From contig CAWFLD010000004.1 of assembly GCA_963816555.1 (NCBI GenBank), forward strand, positions 1-64,000: a stretch of DNA of 64,000 bases. The letters are read 5' to 3'. The notes beneath the pieces were generated by a model. That model saw nothing but the letters and a program-made list of their open reading frames with translations, made no database searches and had not been told where the DNA came from. Both the position numbers and the translations under genes were made by a program. Position 1 is the stretch's first letter; every line of letters begins with the position of its first letter. Positions 18,214-27,845 of the stretch are shown here, piece after piece. This DNA is from Lutibaculum sp963816555. Lineage in GTDB: Bacteria > Pseudomonadota > Alphaproteobacteria > Rhizobiales > Tepidamorphaceae.

Positions 18214-18662
18214 GCGAGCGCTTCACCAAGTCGGCCGCCCGCAACGTGTTCTACGGCGGCTCCATATTCTTCTTCGTCACCTTCCTCGCCCTGACCGCGG
18301 AGAGCCACTGGCACATCGTCACGAGCTCGACCGACGAGGCGACGCTGACCGCCGGCGTCGAGCGCGGCAAGCGCGTCTGGGAGAAGAACGCCTGCATCGA
18401 CTGCCACACGCTGCTCGGCGAGGGCGCCTATTTCGCGCCCGAGCTCGGCAACGTCTGGGTGCGCTACGGCGGCCGCGACGACCCCGAGGGCGCGCGGGCG
18501 AGCCTGATCGCGTGGATCCAGTCCATGCCGACCGGCATCGAGGGGCGGCGCCAGATGCCGCATTTCGACCTGAGCGAGCAGCAGCTCAACGACCTCGTCG
18601 ACTTCCTGGAGTGGACGAGCCGGATCGACACCCAGGGCTGGCCGCCGAACGACGCGGGCTGA
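18210..18662 (+). CDS. norC: NorC, cytochrome c subunit of nitric oxide reductase
   Basis: A 150-residue membrane-anchored cytochrome c. One membrane helix lies at residues 14-30 (FYGGSIFFFVTFLALTA), then a periplasmic domain with the haem site CIDCH at 62-66 and the likely axial methionine in RRQMPHFDLS. It passes electrons from a cytochrome or azurin-type donor to NorB. Length and order (C then B) match cNor clusters. The ATG at 18210 lies 13 bases before norB upstream spacing ends, and expression is probably switched on by NO through the box at 18095. Confidence 0.95.
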   Translation: MSERFTKSAARNVFYGGSIFFFVTFLALTAESHWHIVTSSTDEATLTAGVERGKRVWEKNACIDCHTLLGEGAYFAPELGNVWVRYGGRDDPEGARASLIAWIQSMPTGIEGRRQMPHFDLSEQQLNDLVDFLEWTSRIDTQGWPPNDAG

Positions 18663-18675
18663 GGAGACGACCAAG

Positions 18676-20022
18676 ATGAAATACGCATCCCAGAAGGTGG
18701 CGCTCTGGTACTTCGCCTGCGCGATGGTGCTGTTCGCCGTGCAGCTTCTCGCCGGCGCGCTCGCCGGCACCGTCTATGTCGAGCCGAACTTCCTGTCGGT
18801 GATCCTGCCGTTCAACGTCATCCGGATGATCCACACCAACGCGCTGATCGTGTGGCTCCTGATGGGCTTCTTCGGCTGCGCCTACTACCTGGTGCCGGAG
18901 GAGGCGGAGCGCGACATCGAGAGCCCGTTCCTCGCCTACCTGCAGCTCGGGCTCCTGATGTTCGGCGCCCTTGCCGCGGTGATCGGCTACACGATGGGCA
19001 TCCACGAGGGCCGCGAGTTCCTCGAGCAGCCGCTGTGGATCAAGGTCGCCATCGTCGTGGTGGCGCTGATCTTCCTCTACAACGTGTCGATGACCGTGCT
19101 GAAGGGCCGGCGCACGGCGGTGACCAACGTCCTGCTGCTCGGCCTGTGGGGCATCGCCGTGTTCTGGCTGTTCGCCTTCTACACGCCGGCCAACATCTCC
19201 CTCGACAAGGTCTACTGGTGGTACATCGTCCACCTCTGGGTCGAGGGCGTGTGGGAGCTCGTGATGGCCTCGGTCCTCGCCTTCCTGATGATCAAGATGA
19301 CGGGCGTCGACCGCGAGATCATCGAGAAGTGGCTCTACGCCATCGTCGGGCTGGCGCTGTTCTCGGGCCTGCTCGGCACCGGCCACCACTACTACTGGAT
19401 CGGCGCGCCCGGTTACTGGCAGTGGGTCGGCTCGATCTTCTCCGCGCTGGAGATCGCGCCCTTCTTCGCCATGGTGATCTTCGCCTTCTCGATGGTCTGG
19501 AAGGGCCGCCGCGACCACCCCAACCGCGCCGCCATGCTGTGGTCGCTCGGCTGCACGGTGGGCGCCTTCTTCGGCGCGGGCGTCTGGGGCTTCCTGCACA
19601 CGCTGAGCTTCGTGAACTACTACAGCCACGGCACCCAGCTCACCGCGGCGCACGGCCACCTCGCGTTCTTCGGGGCGTACGTGATGCTGAACCTCGCCAT
19701 GATCACCTACGCGATGCCCTATCTGCGCGGGCGCCAGCCCTACAACCAGACGCTCAACATCGCCTCGTTCTGGCTGATGACCACGGGCATGGCGGTGATG
19801 ACCTTCGCGCTGACCTTCGCCGGCATCGTGCAGATCCAGCTGCAGCGGGTGATGGGCGAGAGCTACATGGAGGTGCAGGACCAGCTCGGCCTGTTCTACT
19901 GGATCAGGCTCGGCTCCGGCATCGCCGTGGCGATCTCGGCCCTCATGTACCTCTACGCGGTGCTCGGCCCCGTCCGCGAGGCCAGGCCCGCCCGGGTGCA
20001 GGCCCTGCAGCCGGCCGAGTGA
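18676..20022 (+). CDS. norB: NorB, catalytic subunit of nitric oxide reductase
   Basis: A 448-residue twelve-helix haem-copper-oxidase relative that reduces two NO to N2O. Haem and non-haem iron ligands are visible: IHTNALIVWLLMGFFG (low-spin haem His), YIVHLWVEGVWELV (iron-site His with the glutamate unique to NOR), GTGHHYYWIG (paired His) and AAHGHLAFFGAYV (haem ligands). It starts 14 bases after norC with a GAGGAG ribosome site. It works with NorC in the cytoplasmic membrane; NorQ and NorD encoded downstream insert its iron. Confidence 0.96.
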   Translation: MKYASQKVALWYFACAMVLFAVQLLAGALAGTVYVEPNFLSVILPFNVIRMIHTNALIVWLLMGFFGCAYYLVPEEAERDIESPFLAYLQLGLLMFGALAAVIGYTMGIHEGREFLEQPLWIKVAIVVVALIFLYNVSMTVLKGRRTAVTNVLLLGLWGIAVFWLFAFYTPANISLDKVYWWYIVHLWVEGVWELVMASVLAFLMIKMTGVDREIIEKWLYAIVGLALFSGLLGTGHHYYWIGAPGYWQWVGSIFSALEIAPFFAMVIFAFSMVWKGRRDHPNRAAMLWSLGCTVGAFFGAGVWGFLHTLSFVNYYSHGTQLTAAHGHLAFFGAYVMLNLAMITYAMPYLRGRQPYNQTLNIASFWLMTTGMAVMTFALTFAGIVQIQLQRVMGESYMEVQDQLGLFYWIRLGSGIAVAISALMYLYAVLGPVREARPARVQALQPAE

Positions 20023-20038
20023 GCGCCCGACATCTGCC

Positions 20039-20065
20039 GGCGGGCGGCCGAGGCCGCCGCCCGCC
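20039..20065 (+). repeat. GC stem-loop between norB and norQ
   Basis: Inverted repeat with ten-base arms (20039-20048 GGCGGGCGGC, 20056-20065) around a seven-base loop, in the 90-base gap after norB. There is no T run, so it probably affects transcript stability or stoichiometry rather than ending transcription. Confidence 0.5.
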
Positions 20066-20112
20066 CCTCTCCCTTCCAGAGATCGCGGCGCGAGGCGCCG
20101 AAGGAGTTCGCC

Positions 20113-20925
20113 ATGACGGCCATGCCAAACATCGCGGCGTCCGGTTTCGACGCCCTGCCCTTCTACGCGCCGACCGGCACCGAATGCGCCCTCTTCGAGC
20201 ACGGCTTCCGCAACAGGCTGCCGCTGCTCCTGAAGGGCCCGACCGGCTGCGGCAAGACGCGCTTCGTCGCCCACATGGCCGCCCGCCTCGGCCGCCCGCT
20301 CTACACCGTCTCCTGCCACGACGACCTGACGGCGGCGGACCTCACCGGCCGCCATCTCCTGAAGGGCGGCGAGACCGTGTGGGTCGACGGACCGCTGACC
20401 CGCGCGGTGCGCGAGGGCGCGATCCTCTATCTCGACGAGGTGGTGGAAGCGCGCAAGGACGTGACCGTCGTGCTGCACCCGCTGACCGACGACCGGCGCA
20501 TGCTGCCGCTCGAGCGCACGGGCGAGCTCCTGGAGGCGCCCGACGAGTTCATGCTCGTCGTCTCCTACAACCCCGGCTACCAGAACGTGCTGAAGACGCT
20601 GAAGCCGAGCACCCGCCAGCGCTTCGTGGCGATCGAGTTCGGCTTCCCCGACCCCGAGGTCGAGGCGGCGATCGTGGCGCGCGAGAGCGGCCTGCCGCAG
20701 GACCGCTGCGTGCCGCTGGTGCGCGTCGCCAACGCCCTCCGGGACCTCAAGGGCCAGGACCTCGAGGAAGGCGCCTCGACGCGCCTGATCGTCTACTGCG
20801 CGACGCTCGTCCACGCCGGCCTGAAGCCGGCGGCGGCGATCGAGGCGGCGCTGCTGCAGCCGCTGACCGACGATCCGGAGGTGATGCAGGCGCTCGCCCG
20901 CGTCGCCGACATCGCGCTCGGGTGA
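20113..20925 (+). CDS. norQ: NorQ, MoxR-type AAA+ ATPase for NOR activation
   Basis: A 270-residue AAA+ ATPase of the MoxR/CbbQ/NorQ group. Walker A is GPTGCGKT at residues 42-49, Walker B is AILYLDEV near 110, and sensor 1 is VVSYNPGYQ. Works with the VWA protein NorD to insert non-haem iron into NorB. A good GAAGGAG ribosome site precedes ATG 20113, and norD begins four bases after the stop. Confidence 0.94.
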   Translation: MTAMPNIAASGFDALPFYAPTGTECALFEHGFRNRLPLLLKGPTGCGKTRFVAHMAARLGRPLYTVSCHDDLTAADLTGRHLLKGGETVWVDGPLTRAVREGAILYLDEVVEARKDVTVVLHPLTDDRRMLPLERTGELLEAPDEFMLVVSYNPGYQNVLKTLKPSTRQRFVAIEFGFPDPEVEAAIVARESGLPQDRCVPLVRVANALRDLKGQDLEEGASTRLIVYCATLVHAGLKPAAAIEAALLQPLTDDPEVMQALARVADIALG

Positions 20926-20929
20926 CATC

Positions 20930-22840
20930 ATGGCGCTGTTCGAGCCCGAGGAGACCGTCGGCGTCTGGTGGCACCGCCTGGTCGGCGGCGTGAGCACCTA
21001 CGGGCGCCACCCCGAAGCGGCCGTGCGGCTGGAGGACATGCGCCGGCGGCTCGGCGTCATGTACCGGGCGCTCGGCGGCCGCGGCGCGATCCGGGTCGCC
21101 GCATCCGCTCCCGTCGCGTCGCCGCACCGGCTGAGCCTCCTGCAGAAGGCGGGGCTCGGCACCGAGAAGCTCGAACTGCCGATCCTCGACGACGCGACGC
21201 TGCGCCTGCCGGGCGTGATCGACGTCTTCCCGGACCGCGACGACAACGAGGCGCTCTACGAGTGGCTCGCCGCCTTCTTCGCCTCGGCCCTGCCCGTGGC
21301 GGCGACGGCTGCGGACCCGCTGCAGCGGGACATCCTCCGCCTGCGGCTGGCCGTGGCGGCGACGCGGAACGCGCTCGCCACGTGGCCGGGGCTGCGCGAG
21401 CGCTGGCACCGCCTGCGCCAGGCGACGCTGGCGGTGCGTCCCGAGCGCTCCCTGCCGCCGCAGGAGGCCGAGCTCGAGACGGCCATACGCGGCCTGCTCG
21501 GCGGCGAGCGCCGCGGCCGGCAGCACCTGCTGCAGGCGATCGAGAACCCGATGATCGGGGTCGGCGGCTTCCACGCGCCGCGCGGCTACCGCACCTACCT
21601 GCCGGTGCCCCTGTGGGGCGAGATCATGGTGCAGGAGAGCGCTCCGGAGCGGCTCGACGAGGCGGAGGATGACGGCCAGTCCCTGCGCGTCGACGAGAAG
21701 CGGCACCACGCCGTGCGCCACGACAGCGACCAGAGCGAGCGCGGCGACCCGCTGCTCGTCCACCGCTTCGAGACGATCTTCTCGATCACCGAGATGGTCA
21801 ACCTGAACCGGGCGGTGGAGGACGACGACGAGGACGGCGCCCGCCAGGCGGCCGAGGACATGCCGGAGGTGACGATCGGGCGGAACCGCAGGCGCGCCTC
21901 GACCCGGCTGAAGATGGACCTCGACCTCGCCCCTTCCGCCGCCGACGGAGAGGCGCTCGCCGGCGGCATCACCTACCCCGAGTGGGACTGGAAGCGCGGC
22001 GCCTACCGCAAGGACCATTGCCGCGTCTTCGCTCCGACCGCCCGCGAGGAAGGCGAGGACTGGACGCCCGACGAGGCGACGACCCGGCGCATCCGCATGG
22101 TTCGGCGCCAGTTCGAGGCGCTGCGGCCGAGGCGGCAGGTCTTCCACGGCCAGCCCGACGGCGACGAGCTCGATCTCTCCGCCCTCGTCCGCGACGTCGC
22201 CGAGCGCCGGGCCGGCGGCGCCGGCACGGAGCGCGTCTTCACCGCCGCCCGCAACGCCCAGCGCGACCTCTCGGTCTGCGTGCTGATGGACGTCTCCCTG
22301 TCGACCGACGCCTGGCTCGGCGGCTGCCGCGTCCTCGACGTGGAGAAGGCCGCCCTCCTCGCCCTCACGCACGGGCTGAGCGCCTGCGGCGACGAGCACG
22401 CGATCCACACCTTCACCTCGCGGCGGCGCTCCTCCGTCACCGTGTCGACGGTCAAGGGCTACGAGGAGCCGCTGGGCGACCGGGTGACGCGCCGCATCGA
22501 GGCGCTGAAGCCCGGCGCCTACACGCGCATGGGCGCCGCCGTCCGGCACGTCACGAAGGGCCTCGCCGAGCGGCCGCACCGCCACCGCCTGCTGCTGCTC
22601 CTGACCGACGGCAAGCCGAACGACGTCGACTACTACGAGGGCCGTTACGGCATCGAGGACACGCGCATGGCGATCCGCGAGGCGCGCAAGGCGGACATCC
22701 GCGTCTTCGGCGTCACGGTCGACGAGGAGGCGCGCGACTACTTCCCCTACATCTTCGGGCCCGGCGCCTACGCGATCTTCCCGCACGCGGAGCGCCTGCC
22801 GCAGGCCCTGCCGGCGATCTACCGGCAGCTGACGGCTTAA
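20930..22840 (+). CDS. norD: NorD, VWA-domain NOR activation protein
   Basis: A 636-residue cytoplasmic protein. The C-terminal third is a von Willebrand A domain with a MIDAS motif (LMDVSLSTDAW), the CGDEHAIHTFTS strand and LLLLTDGKPNDVDYYEG. The N-terminal part is helical with an acidic middle (EDDDEDGARQAAED). It partners NorQ in a chaperone complex for NorB. It is the last nor gene seen; the next gene (ilvD) is 260 bases on, and I see nothing definite in that gap. Confidence 0.94.
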   Translation: MALFEPEETVGVWWHRLVGGVSTYGRHPEAAVRLEDMRRRLGVMYRALGGRGAIRVAASAPVASPHRLSLLQKAGLGTEKLELPILDDATLRLPGVIDVFPDRDDNEALYEWLAAFFASALPVAATAADPLQRDILRLRLAVAATRNALATWPGLRERWHRLRQATLAVRPERSLPPQEAELETAIRGLLGGERRGRQHLLQAIENPMIGVGGFHAPRGYRTYLPVPLWGEIMVQESAPERLDEAEDDGQSLRVDEKRHHAVRHDSDQSERGDPLLVHRFETIFSITEMVNLNRAVEDDDEDGARQAAEDMPEVTIGRNRRRASTRLKMDLDLAPSAADGEALAGGITYPEWDWKRGAYRKDHCRVFAPTAREEGEDWTPDEATTRRIRMVRRQFEALRPRRQVFHGQPDGDELDLSALVRDVAERRAGGAGTERVFTAARNAQRDLSVCVLMDVSLSTDAWLGGCRVLDVEKAALLALTHGLSACGDEHAIHTFTSRRRSSVTVSTVKGYEEPLGDRVTRRIEALKPGAYTRMGAAVRHVTKGLAERPHRHRLLLLLTDGKPNDVDYYEGRYGIEDTRMAIREARKADIRVFGVTVDEEARDYFPYIFGPGAYAIFPHAERLPQALPAIYRQLTA

Positions 22841-23100
22841 GCGGTGGGGTCGCGCAGGCCCCTCGCCTTTCCGAAAGTTGCGCGCGCCGCGCCGGCGAAG
22901 CCTCGCAATCGACGCAACGCAGCCTCTCGCCGAAAGACTTGTGCCCGGCCCGCCGATCGTGGCAAGCGTCAACCTGCAGAAGACGCGGGCGGCACGCGAG
23001 GCCGCCACGCGCCCTCCCACCGGATACGCCGGGGCGGGACACCCTCGCCTCCACCCGATAAATCCGACGCTGGCAGGCGTCCCACGACGAGAAGAAGACA

Positions 23101-24937
23101 ATGGCTGTCGTCTATCGCTCCCGCACCACCACGCATGGCCGCAACATGGCCGGCGCGCGCGGCCTCTGGCGCGCCACCGGCATGAAGGACGAGGATTTCG
23201 GCAAGCCGATCATCGCGATCGCCAACTCCTTCACGCAGTTCGTGCCGGGCCACGTGCACCTGAAGGATCTCGGCCAGCTCGTGGCCCGCGAGATCGAGAA
23301 GGCCGGCGGCGTCGCCAAGGAGTTCAACACGATCGCCGTCGACGACGGCATCGCGATGGGCCATGACGGCATGCTCTACTCGCTGCCCTCGCGCGAGCTG
23401 ATCGCCGACAGCGTCGAGTACATGGTCAACGCGCACTGCGCCGACGCGCTCGTGTGCATCTCGAACTGCGACAAGATCACGCCGGGCATGCTCATGGCCG
23501 CCATGCGGCTCAACATCCCGGTCGTCTTCGTCTCGGGCGGCCCGATGGAGGCCGGCAAGGTCAAGCTGTCGACCGGCGAGCGCTCCGTCGACCTGATCGA
23601 CGCGATGGTCGCCGCCGCCGACGACCGCGTGTCCGACGAGGACGTGACGGTGATGGAGCGCTCCGCCTGCCCGACCTGCGGCTCGTGCTCGGGCATGTTC
23701 ACGGCGAACTCGATGAACTGCCTGACCGAGGCGCTCGGCCTGTCGCTGCCCGGCAACGGCTCGATGCTCGCCACCCACGCCGACCGCCGCCGCCTCTTCG
23801 TCGAGGCCGGCCACCTGATCGTCGACCTCGCCAAGCGCTACTACGAGGACGGCGACGAGAGCGTGCTGCCGCGCGCGATCGCGAGCTGGCAGGCCTTCGC
23901 CAACGCCATGACGCTCGACATCGCGATGGGCGGCTCGACGAACACCGTGCTGCACCTCCTCGCCGCCGCGCAGGAGGCCGAGGTCGACTTCACCATGGCC
24001 GACATCGACAAGCTGTCGCGCCACGTGCCGGTGCTGTGCAAGGTCGCGCCCGCGGTCGCGGAAGTCCACATGGAGGACGTCCACCGCGCCGGCGGCATCA
24101 TGGCGATCCTCGGCGAGCTCGACCGCGCCGGGCTGATCGACACGAACGTGCCGACGGTGCATTCGGGCTCGATGGCCGAGGCGCTCGGCCGCTGGGACAT
24201 CATGCGCACGGAGAGCAACTCGGTCCGCGAGTTCTACGCGGCCGGCCCGGGCGGCGATCCCGACGCAGGTCGCGTTCTCGCAGGACTGCCGCTACGACAG
24301 CGTCGACAGCGACCGCGCGAAGGGCGTGATCCGCGACAAGGCGCACGCCTATTCGCAGGACGGCGGCCTCGCCGTGCTCTACGGCAATCTGGCGGAGGAC
24401 GGCTGCATCGTGAAGACGGCGGGGGTCGACGAGTCGATCCTGACCTTCAAGGGTCCGGCGCGCATCTTCGAGAGCCAGGATTCGGCGGTGAACGCGATCC
24501 TGACGAACAGGATCCAGCCGGGCGACATCGTGCTGATCCGCTACGAGGGTCCGCGCGGCGGCCCGGGCATGCAGGAAATGCTCTATCCCACGAGCTACCT
24601 GAAGTCGAAGGGGCTCGGGAAGGCCTGCGCGCTCGTGACGGACGGGCGCTTCTCCGGCGGCTCGTCGGGCCTGTCGATCGGCCACGTCTCGCCGGAAGCC
24701 GCCGAGGGCGGCACGATCGGCCTCGTCCACGAGGGCGACACGATCGAGATCGACATCCCGAACCGGTCGATCCACCTCGCCGTCGACGATGCCGAGCTGG
24801 CGGCACGGCGCGAGGCGCAGGAGGAGAAGGGCTTCAAGCCGGCCGAGCACCGCACGCGGCGCGTGACGGGCGCCCTCAAGGCCTATGCCGCGATGACGAC
24901 CAGCGCCGCCAAGGGCGCGGTGCGCAAGGTCGACTGA
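23101..24937 (+). CDS. ilvD: IlvD, dihydroxy-acid dehydratase (one frame break)
   Basis: About 611 residues after correction, normal for this enzyme of valine, isoleucine and pantothenate synthesis. Iron-sulfur cysteines appear in ISNCDKITPGML and ACPTCGSCSGMFTANSMNCL. Mg-site and substrate loops follow (DAGS-type region GLSLPGNGSM, later GPRGGPGMQEML and DGRFSGGSSGLSIGH). One extra G at about 24256 breaks the frame at AAGPGG/IPTQVAFSQD. A genuine loss would make the cell auxotrophic, so an assembly error is more likely. Monocistronic by position. Confidence 0.95.
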
Positions 24938-24948
24938 GCCTCACACGG

Positions 24949-24984
24949 GGCGGCCGGCGCCGGACGTTCGGGCGCCGGGCCGCC
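24949..24984. terminator. stem-loop between convergent ilvD and Sel1 gene
   Basis: Long GC inverted repeat, arms 24949-24961 and 24971-24984 with one unpaired base, between the convergent stops of ilvD and the Sel1 gene. No T run on either side, so at most a weak or Rho-assisted bidirectional terminator. Confidence 0.45.
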
Positions 24985-25254
24985 TCAGTGCAGCTGCAGC
25001 CAGTCGCGCGCCGCGCGCTGCGCCTCGGCGATCTCCGCCGGCGACATCTCGGCCGACATCTCCTTGCGGTACCCGACGGCGGCCGGGTGCCCCTTCAGGG
25101 CGGCGATGTTGAACCACTTGTGGGCGCTCACCCGGTCGAGCTCCACGCTGCGGCCGGTGGCGTACATCATGCCCAGGCGAAAGAAGACGTCGCCGGTGGC
25201 GGTGCCGTCAGACATGCCGGCTTCAAGAGCCGTGTTGCAATCCAGTCGAGCCAT
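24985..25254 (-). CDS. small Sel1-repeat protein
   Basis: An 89-residue protein with one recognisable Sel1/TPR-like repeat: GDVFFRLGMMYATGRSVELDRVSAHKWFNIAALKGHPAAVGYRKEM. It ends with the AEAQRAARDWLQ helix. No signal peptide. Similar short Sel1 proteins are common in Hyphomicrobiales and probably serve as protein-protein adaptors; no specific partner is implied by the neighbours. It is convergent with ilvD and divergent from the DUF2147 gene. Confidence 0.72.
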   Translation of the reverse strand: MARLDCNTALEAGMSDGTATGDVFFRLGMMYATGRSVELDRVSAHKWFNIAALKGHPAAVGYRKEMSAEMSPAEIAEAQRAARDWLQLH

Positions 25255-25445
25255 GTTCGGACCCTCTCTTGTGCCGAGGGCGGCGGCCTTGCTGGCCTTC
25301 CTTCTCCGTCCCTCGATGACCTGAGAATGAGCGGGACCGGCTGAATTCGACGTAAAACTTCTCGCTTAATTTTCGCCAAATCCCCGCCGCCCGCGAAACC
25401 CTGGTCCGGCAGAAGAAGTGACGCTGCGTCAACGGGTTATGAGGA

Positions 25446-25474
25446 TTGCCGCGGGGCCGGACCGGCGCTAGCCT
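25446..25474 (+). promoter_or_regulatory. candidate promoter of the DUF2147 gene
   Basis: TTGCCG (25446-25451) and TAGCCT (25469-25474, within GCTAGC) are separated by 17 bases, about 60 bases before the DUF2147 start. This resembles alphaproteobacterial housekeeping promoters. The rest of the 280-base divergent gap shows only an AT-richer patch at 25340-25380. Confidence 0.3.
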
Positions 25475-25536
25475 CAACTCTCGGGAAACCATGAAACCTC
25501 GTCGCGATGAACGACGGGGCCCGGGAGGAAAGATCG

Positions 25537-25908
25537 ATGCGACGGATGCTTCTGGTGGCCGCGGCCACGTTCGCCATGGGTCTCGGCACCGCTCACGCGG
25601 CCGGACCGCAGGGCACGTGGCTGACCGAGAGCGGCGAGACGAAGGTCAAGATCCAGCCCTGCGGCGGCGGCCTGTGCGGCGACATCGTCTGGGTGCAGGG
25701 CGACAAGGGCCAGCCCTATGTCGGCAAGCGCATGCTGACGATGCAGCCCGACGGCTCCAACGCATGGAGCGGCAAGCTGACGAACTACAAGGACGGCAAG
25801 ACCTACACGGGCAAGCTCTCGATGCAGAGCGACAACAAGATCAAGCTGTCCGGCTGCGTGCTCGGCGGCCTGTTCTGCCGCAGCCAGGTCTGGACGCGCA
25901 CGAAGTAG
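25537..25908 (+). CDS. DUF2147 periplasmic protein
   Basis: A 123-residue secreted protein of the DUF2147 family. The signal peptide is residues 1-21 (RRMLLVAAATFAMGLGTAHA). The mature domain begins PQGTWLTESGETKVKIQPCGGGLCGDIVW, with a conserved cysteine pair, and ends in CVLGGLFCRSQVWTR. I prefer ATG 25537, since GGAGGAAAG lies just upstream; the earlier in-frame ATG at 25507 would spoil the signal peptide. The fold is predicted lipocalin-like in the family; the function is unknown. Confidence 0.85.
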   Translation: MRRMLLVAAATFAMGLGTAHAAGPQGTWLTESGETKVKIQPCGGGLCGDIVWVQGDKGQPYVGKRMLTMQPDGSNAWSGKLTNYKDGKTYTGKLSMQSDNKIKLSGCVLGGLFCRSQVWTRTK

Positions 25909-26062
25909 CCACGCGGGCGCAACCGAGCCGGGACACGACGTCCCGGCTCTCGTTCCGCGAGACCGGCCTGCCGGGCCCGGAGAGCCCGAGCCGGCGGAGC
26001 CGGAAGCTTCGGCGGCAGGGACCGGGTGACACCGGCCGAGCGACACCCGCCGCCGGGGTCGC

Positions 26063-26756
26063 CTACTTGCGGCGCTGGCCGAAGAGGACCGACTGCGCGT
26101 TCTTGTCCTGCGACAGGTCCATGCGCTGCTCCGCGCCGACCTCCATGGCCTTGCGCACGGCGGGGCGGTCGAGCAGCGCGGCGCGCCAGCGCTTCACGTT
26201 CGGGAAGTCGTCGATGTCGATCCCCTGCCGGTCGTAGCCGCGCGCCCAGGAGACGATCGCCATGTCGGCGATGGAGTATTCGTCGGCGACGAAGTCGCGA
26301 CCCTCGAGGCGCCGGTCGAGCACGCCGTAGAGCCGGTCGGCCTCGTCCTCGTAGCGCTTGATGGCGTAGGGGATCTTCTCCGGCGCGTAGTTGCGGAAAT
26401 GGTGGTTCTGGCCGAGCATCGGCCCGAACCCGCCCATCTGCCACATCAGCCATTCCTCGACGGCCACGCGCTTGCGCTCGTCGGCGGGATAGAACTTGCC
26501 GGTCTTGCGGCCGAGATACTGCAGGATCGCGCCGGACTCGAAGACCGAGATCGGCTCGCCGCCCGGCCCGTCCGGATCGACCATCGCGGGCATGCGGTTG
26601 TTCGGCGAGATCCTCAGGAAGTCGGGCTCGAACTGCTCGCCCTTGCCGATATTGACGAAGTTCACGTTGTAGGGGAGCCCGCACTCCTCAAGCATGATGG
26701 TGATCTTCCAGCCGTTCGGGGTCGGCCAGTAGATAGAGCTCGATCGGTTGCGACAT
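26063..26756 (-). CDS. glutathione S-transferase, YghU/YfcG-like (one frame break)
   Basis: About 230 residues after correction. A thioredoxin-like N-terminal domain opens SQPIELY/YWPTPNGWKITIMLEECGL and carries the glutathione-binding NNRMPAMVDPDG and VFESGAILQYLG segments. A helical C-terminal domain follows with EYSIADMAIVSWARGY. One extra base at about 26732 separates the ATG at 26756 from the rest. The N-terminal PTPNGWK motif is typical of Nu-class (YghU/YfcG) enzymes, which act as disulfide-bond reductases with glutathione. Cytoplasmic; a monocistronic gene downstream of a small membrane-protein gene. Confidence 0.86.
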
Positions 26757-26840
26757 GGGGAAAGCGCCTCGTGCGTCGGGGTGGGACAGGCCGCGGCGGC
26801 AAGCCGCGGCTCCTGCTCCCCCGATGTGGCGCAGGCGGCA

Positions 26841-27233
26841 TCATTCGACAAGTGACGAACAAGTCAGATGTGCGGTCTTTCTCGTCCGCTCGGAAGCACG
26901 TGGTCGGGGGCGTCGTCGAGCGAAGGGGCCCGCGGCGGCCTCGCGCCGCACCATGGCGGTCGCGGCGAGGAAGGCCGGCACGAAGGTGATCGCGAGCGCG
27001 ATCGCAGCGCCCAGCCAGTTCTCCAGCGGCATGCCCGGCCAGAAGCTGTTGTCGACGGCGATGATCGCGCCGAAGATCAGGTAGGCCGCCATCGTGAAGA
27101 CGGTGACGAAGGACAGGTAGGCGCCGAACGGCCGCGTTTCCGGGTGACGCTGCCGCCGCACGTGCGGAATGAACGCCACGAGCGCGACCAGCCAGAGGGC
27201 GACGAAGACGATCCAGAGCCAGGTGTCGAACAT
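26841..27233 (-). CDS. small membrane protein, unknown function
   Basis: A 130-residue protein with three predicted membrane helices: MFDTWLWIVFVALWLVALVAFI, FVTVFTMAAYLIFGAIIAV and LGAAIALAITFVPAFLAATAM. A basic cytoplasmic tail (ARRRPRPRASERTRK) follows. GGGAGA five bases before ATG 27233 supports this start. I do not recognise a family. It is divergent from the VOC gene across the SOS-box region, so it could share that control. Confidence 0.6.
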   Translation of the reverse strand: MFDTWLWIVFVALWLVALVAFIPHVRRQRHPETRPFGAYLSFVTVFTMAAYLIFGAIIAVDNSFWPGMPLENWLGAAIALAITFVPAFLAATAMVRREAAAGPFARRRPRPRASERTRKTAHLTCSSLVE

Positions 27234-27331
27234 CGAGGGTCTCCCTGCGACCGTGACCACGAGAGCGAAACGCCGCCCGCGATCCGCCCGTTCCCCGCAG
27301 CGGGCCCGGATTGACGCAGCGGGCGGAACAT

Positions 27332-27346
27332 GTTCTCGTTATGTTC
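27332..27346. promoter_or_regulatory. LexA (SOS) box, alphaproteobacterial type
   Basis: GTTCTCGTTATGTTC fits the alphaproteobacterial LexA pattern GTTC-N7-GTTC. It lies 22 bases before the VOC gene start, with a TTGACG at 27311-27316 just upstream. The flanks also make an inverted repeat GGAACAT-N9-ATGTTCC (27325-27347), so another dimeric regulator is a possible alternative. Confidence 0.6.
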
Positions 27347-27368
27347 CAGTTTCACGGAGACGCGCCAC

Positions 27369-27803
27369 ATGGACCAGCGGCTGAGCCTCGTCACCCTCGC
27401 CGTCGCCGACGTCGAGGCGTCGGCAGCCTTCTACGGCCGGCTCGGGTGGACGCGCCACGCGTCGTCGATGGAGGGGCAGATCGTCTTCTTCCAGCTCGAC
27501 GGCATGGCGCTCGCCCTGTTCGGCCGCGAGGCGCTGGCGGAGGATGCCGCCCTGCCCGCCTCGGCCGGCACCGGCGGCCCGGCGGCCAGCTACGCCATCA
27601 ACTTTCCCGACCGCGCCGCCGTCGACCGGGCCTGGGAGGAGGCGGGCGCGGCCGGCGCGACCTTGCTGAAGCGGCCGGTCGAGGTCTTCTGGGGCGGCTA
27701 TTCCGGGTATTTCGCCGATCCCGACGGCCATCTCTGGGAGATCGCCCACAACCCGTTCTGGACGCTCGACGAGAAGGGCCGGGTCAGCCTCGACCGAGGC
27801 TGA
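27369..27803 (+). CDS. VOC-family (glyoxalase-fold) protein behind an SOS box
   Basis: A 144-residue vicinal-oxygen-chelate protein with two beta-alpha-beta-beta-beta modules. Module one runs SLVTLAVADVEASAAFYGRLGW to VFFQLDGMALALFG; module two SYAINFPDRAAVDRAWEEA to YSGYFADPDGHLWEIAHNP. The terminal DGHLWEIA carries a metal-type glutamate. Family members include lyases, dioxygenases and antibiotic-binding proteins, and the sequence does not choose among them. The LexA-like box at 27332 suggests induction by DNA damage, which would fit a resistance or detoxification role (inference). Confidence 0.85.
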   Translation: MDQRLSLVTLAVADVEASAAFYGRLGWTRHASSMEGQIVFFQLDGMALALFGREALAEDAALPASAGTGGPAASYAINFPDRAAVDRAWEEAGAAGATLLKRPVEVFWGGYSGYFADPDGHLWEIAHNPFWTLDEKGRVSLDRG

Positions 27804-27845
27804 CCCCAGGGCGGCGTCGCCCGAGGACGGAAGCGGAGGCCTCCC

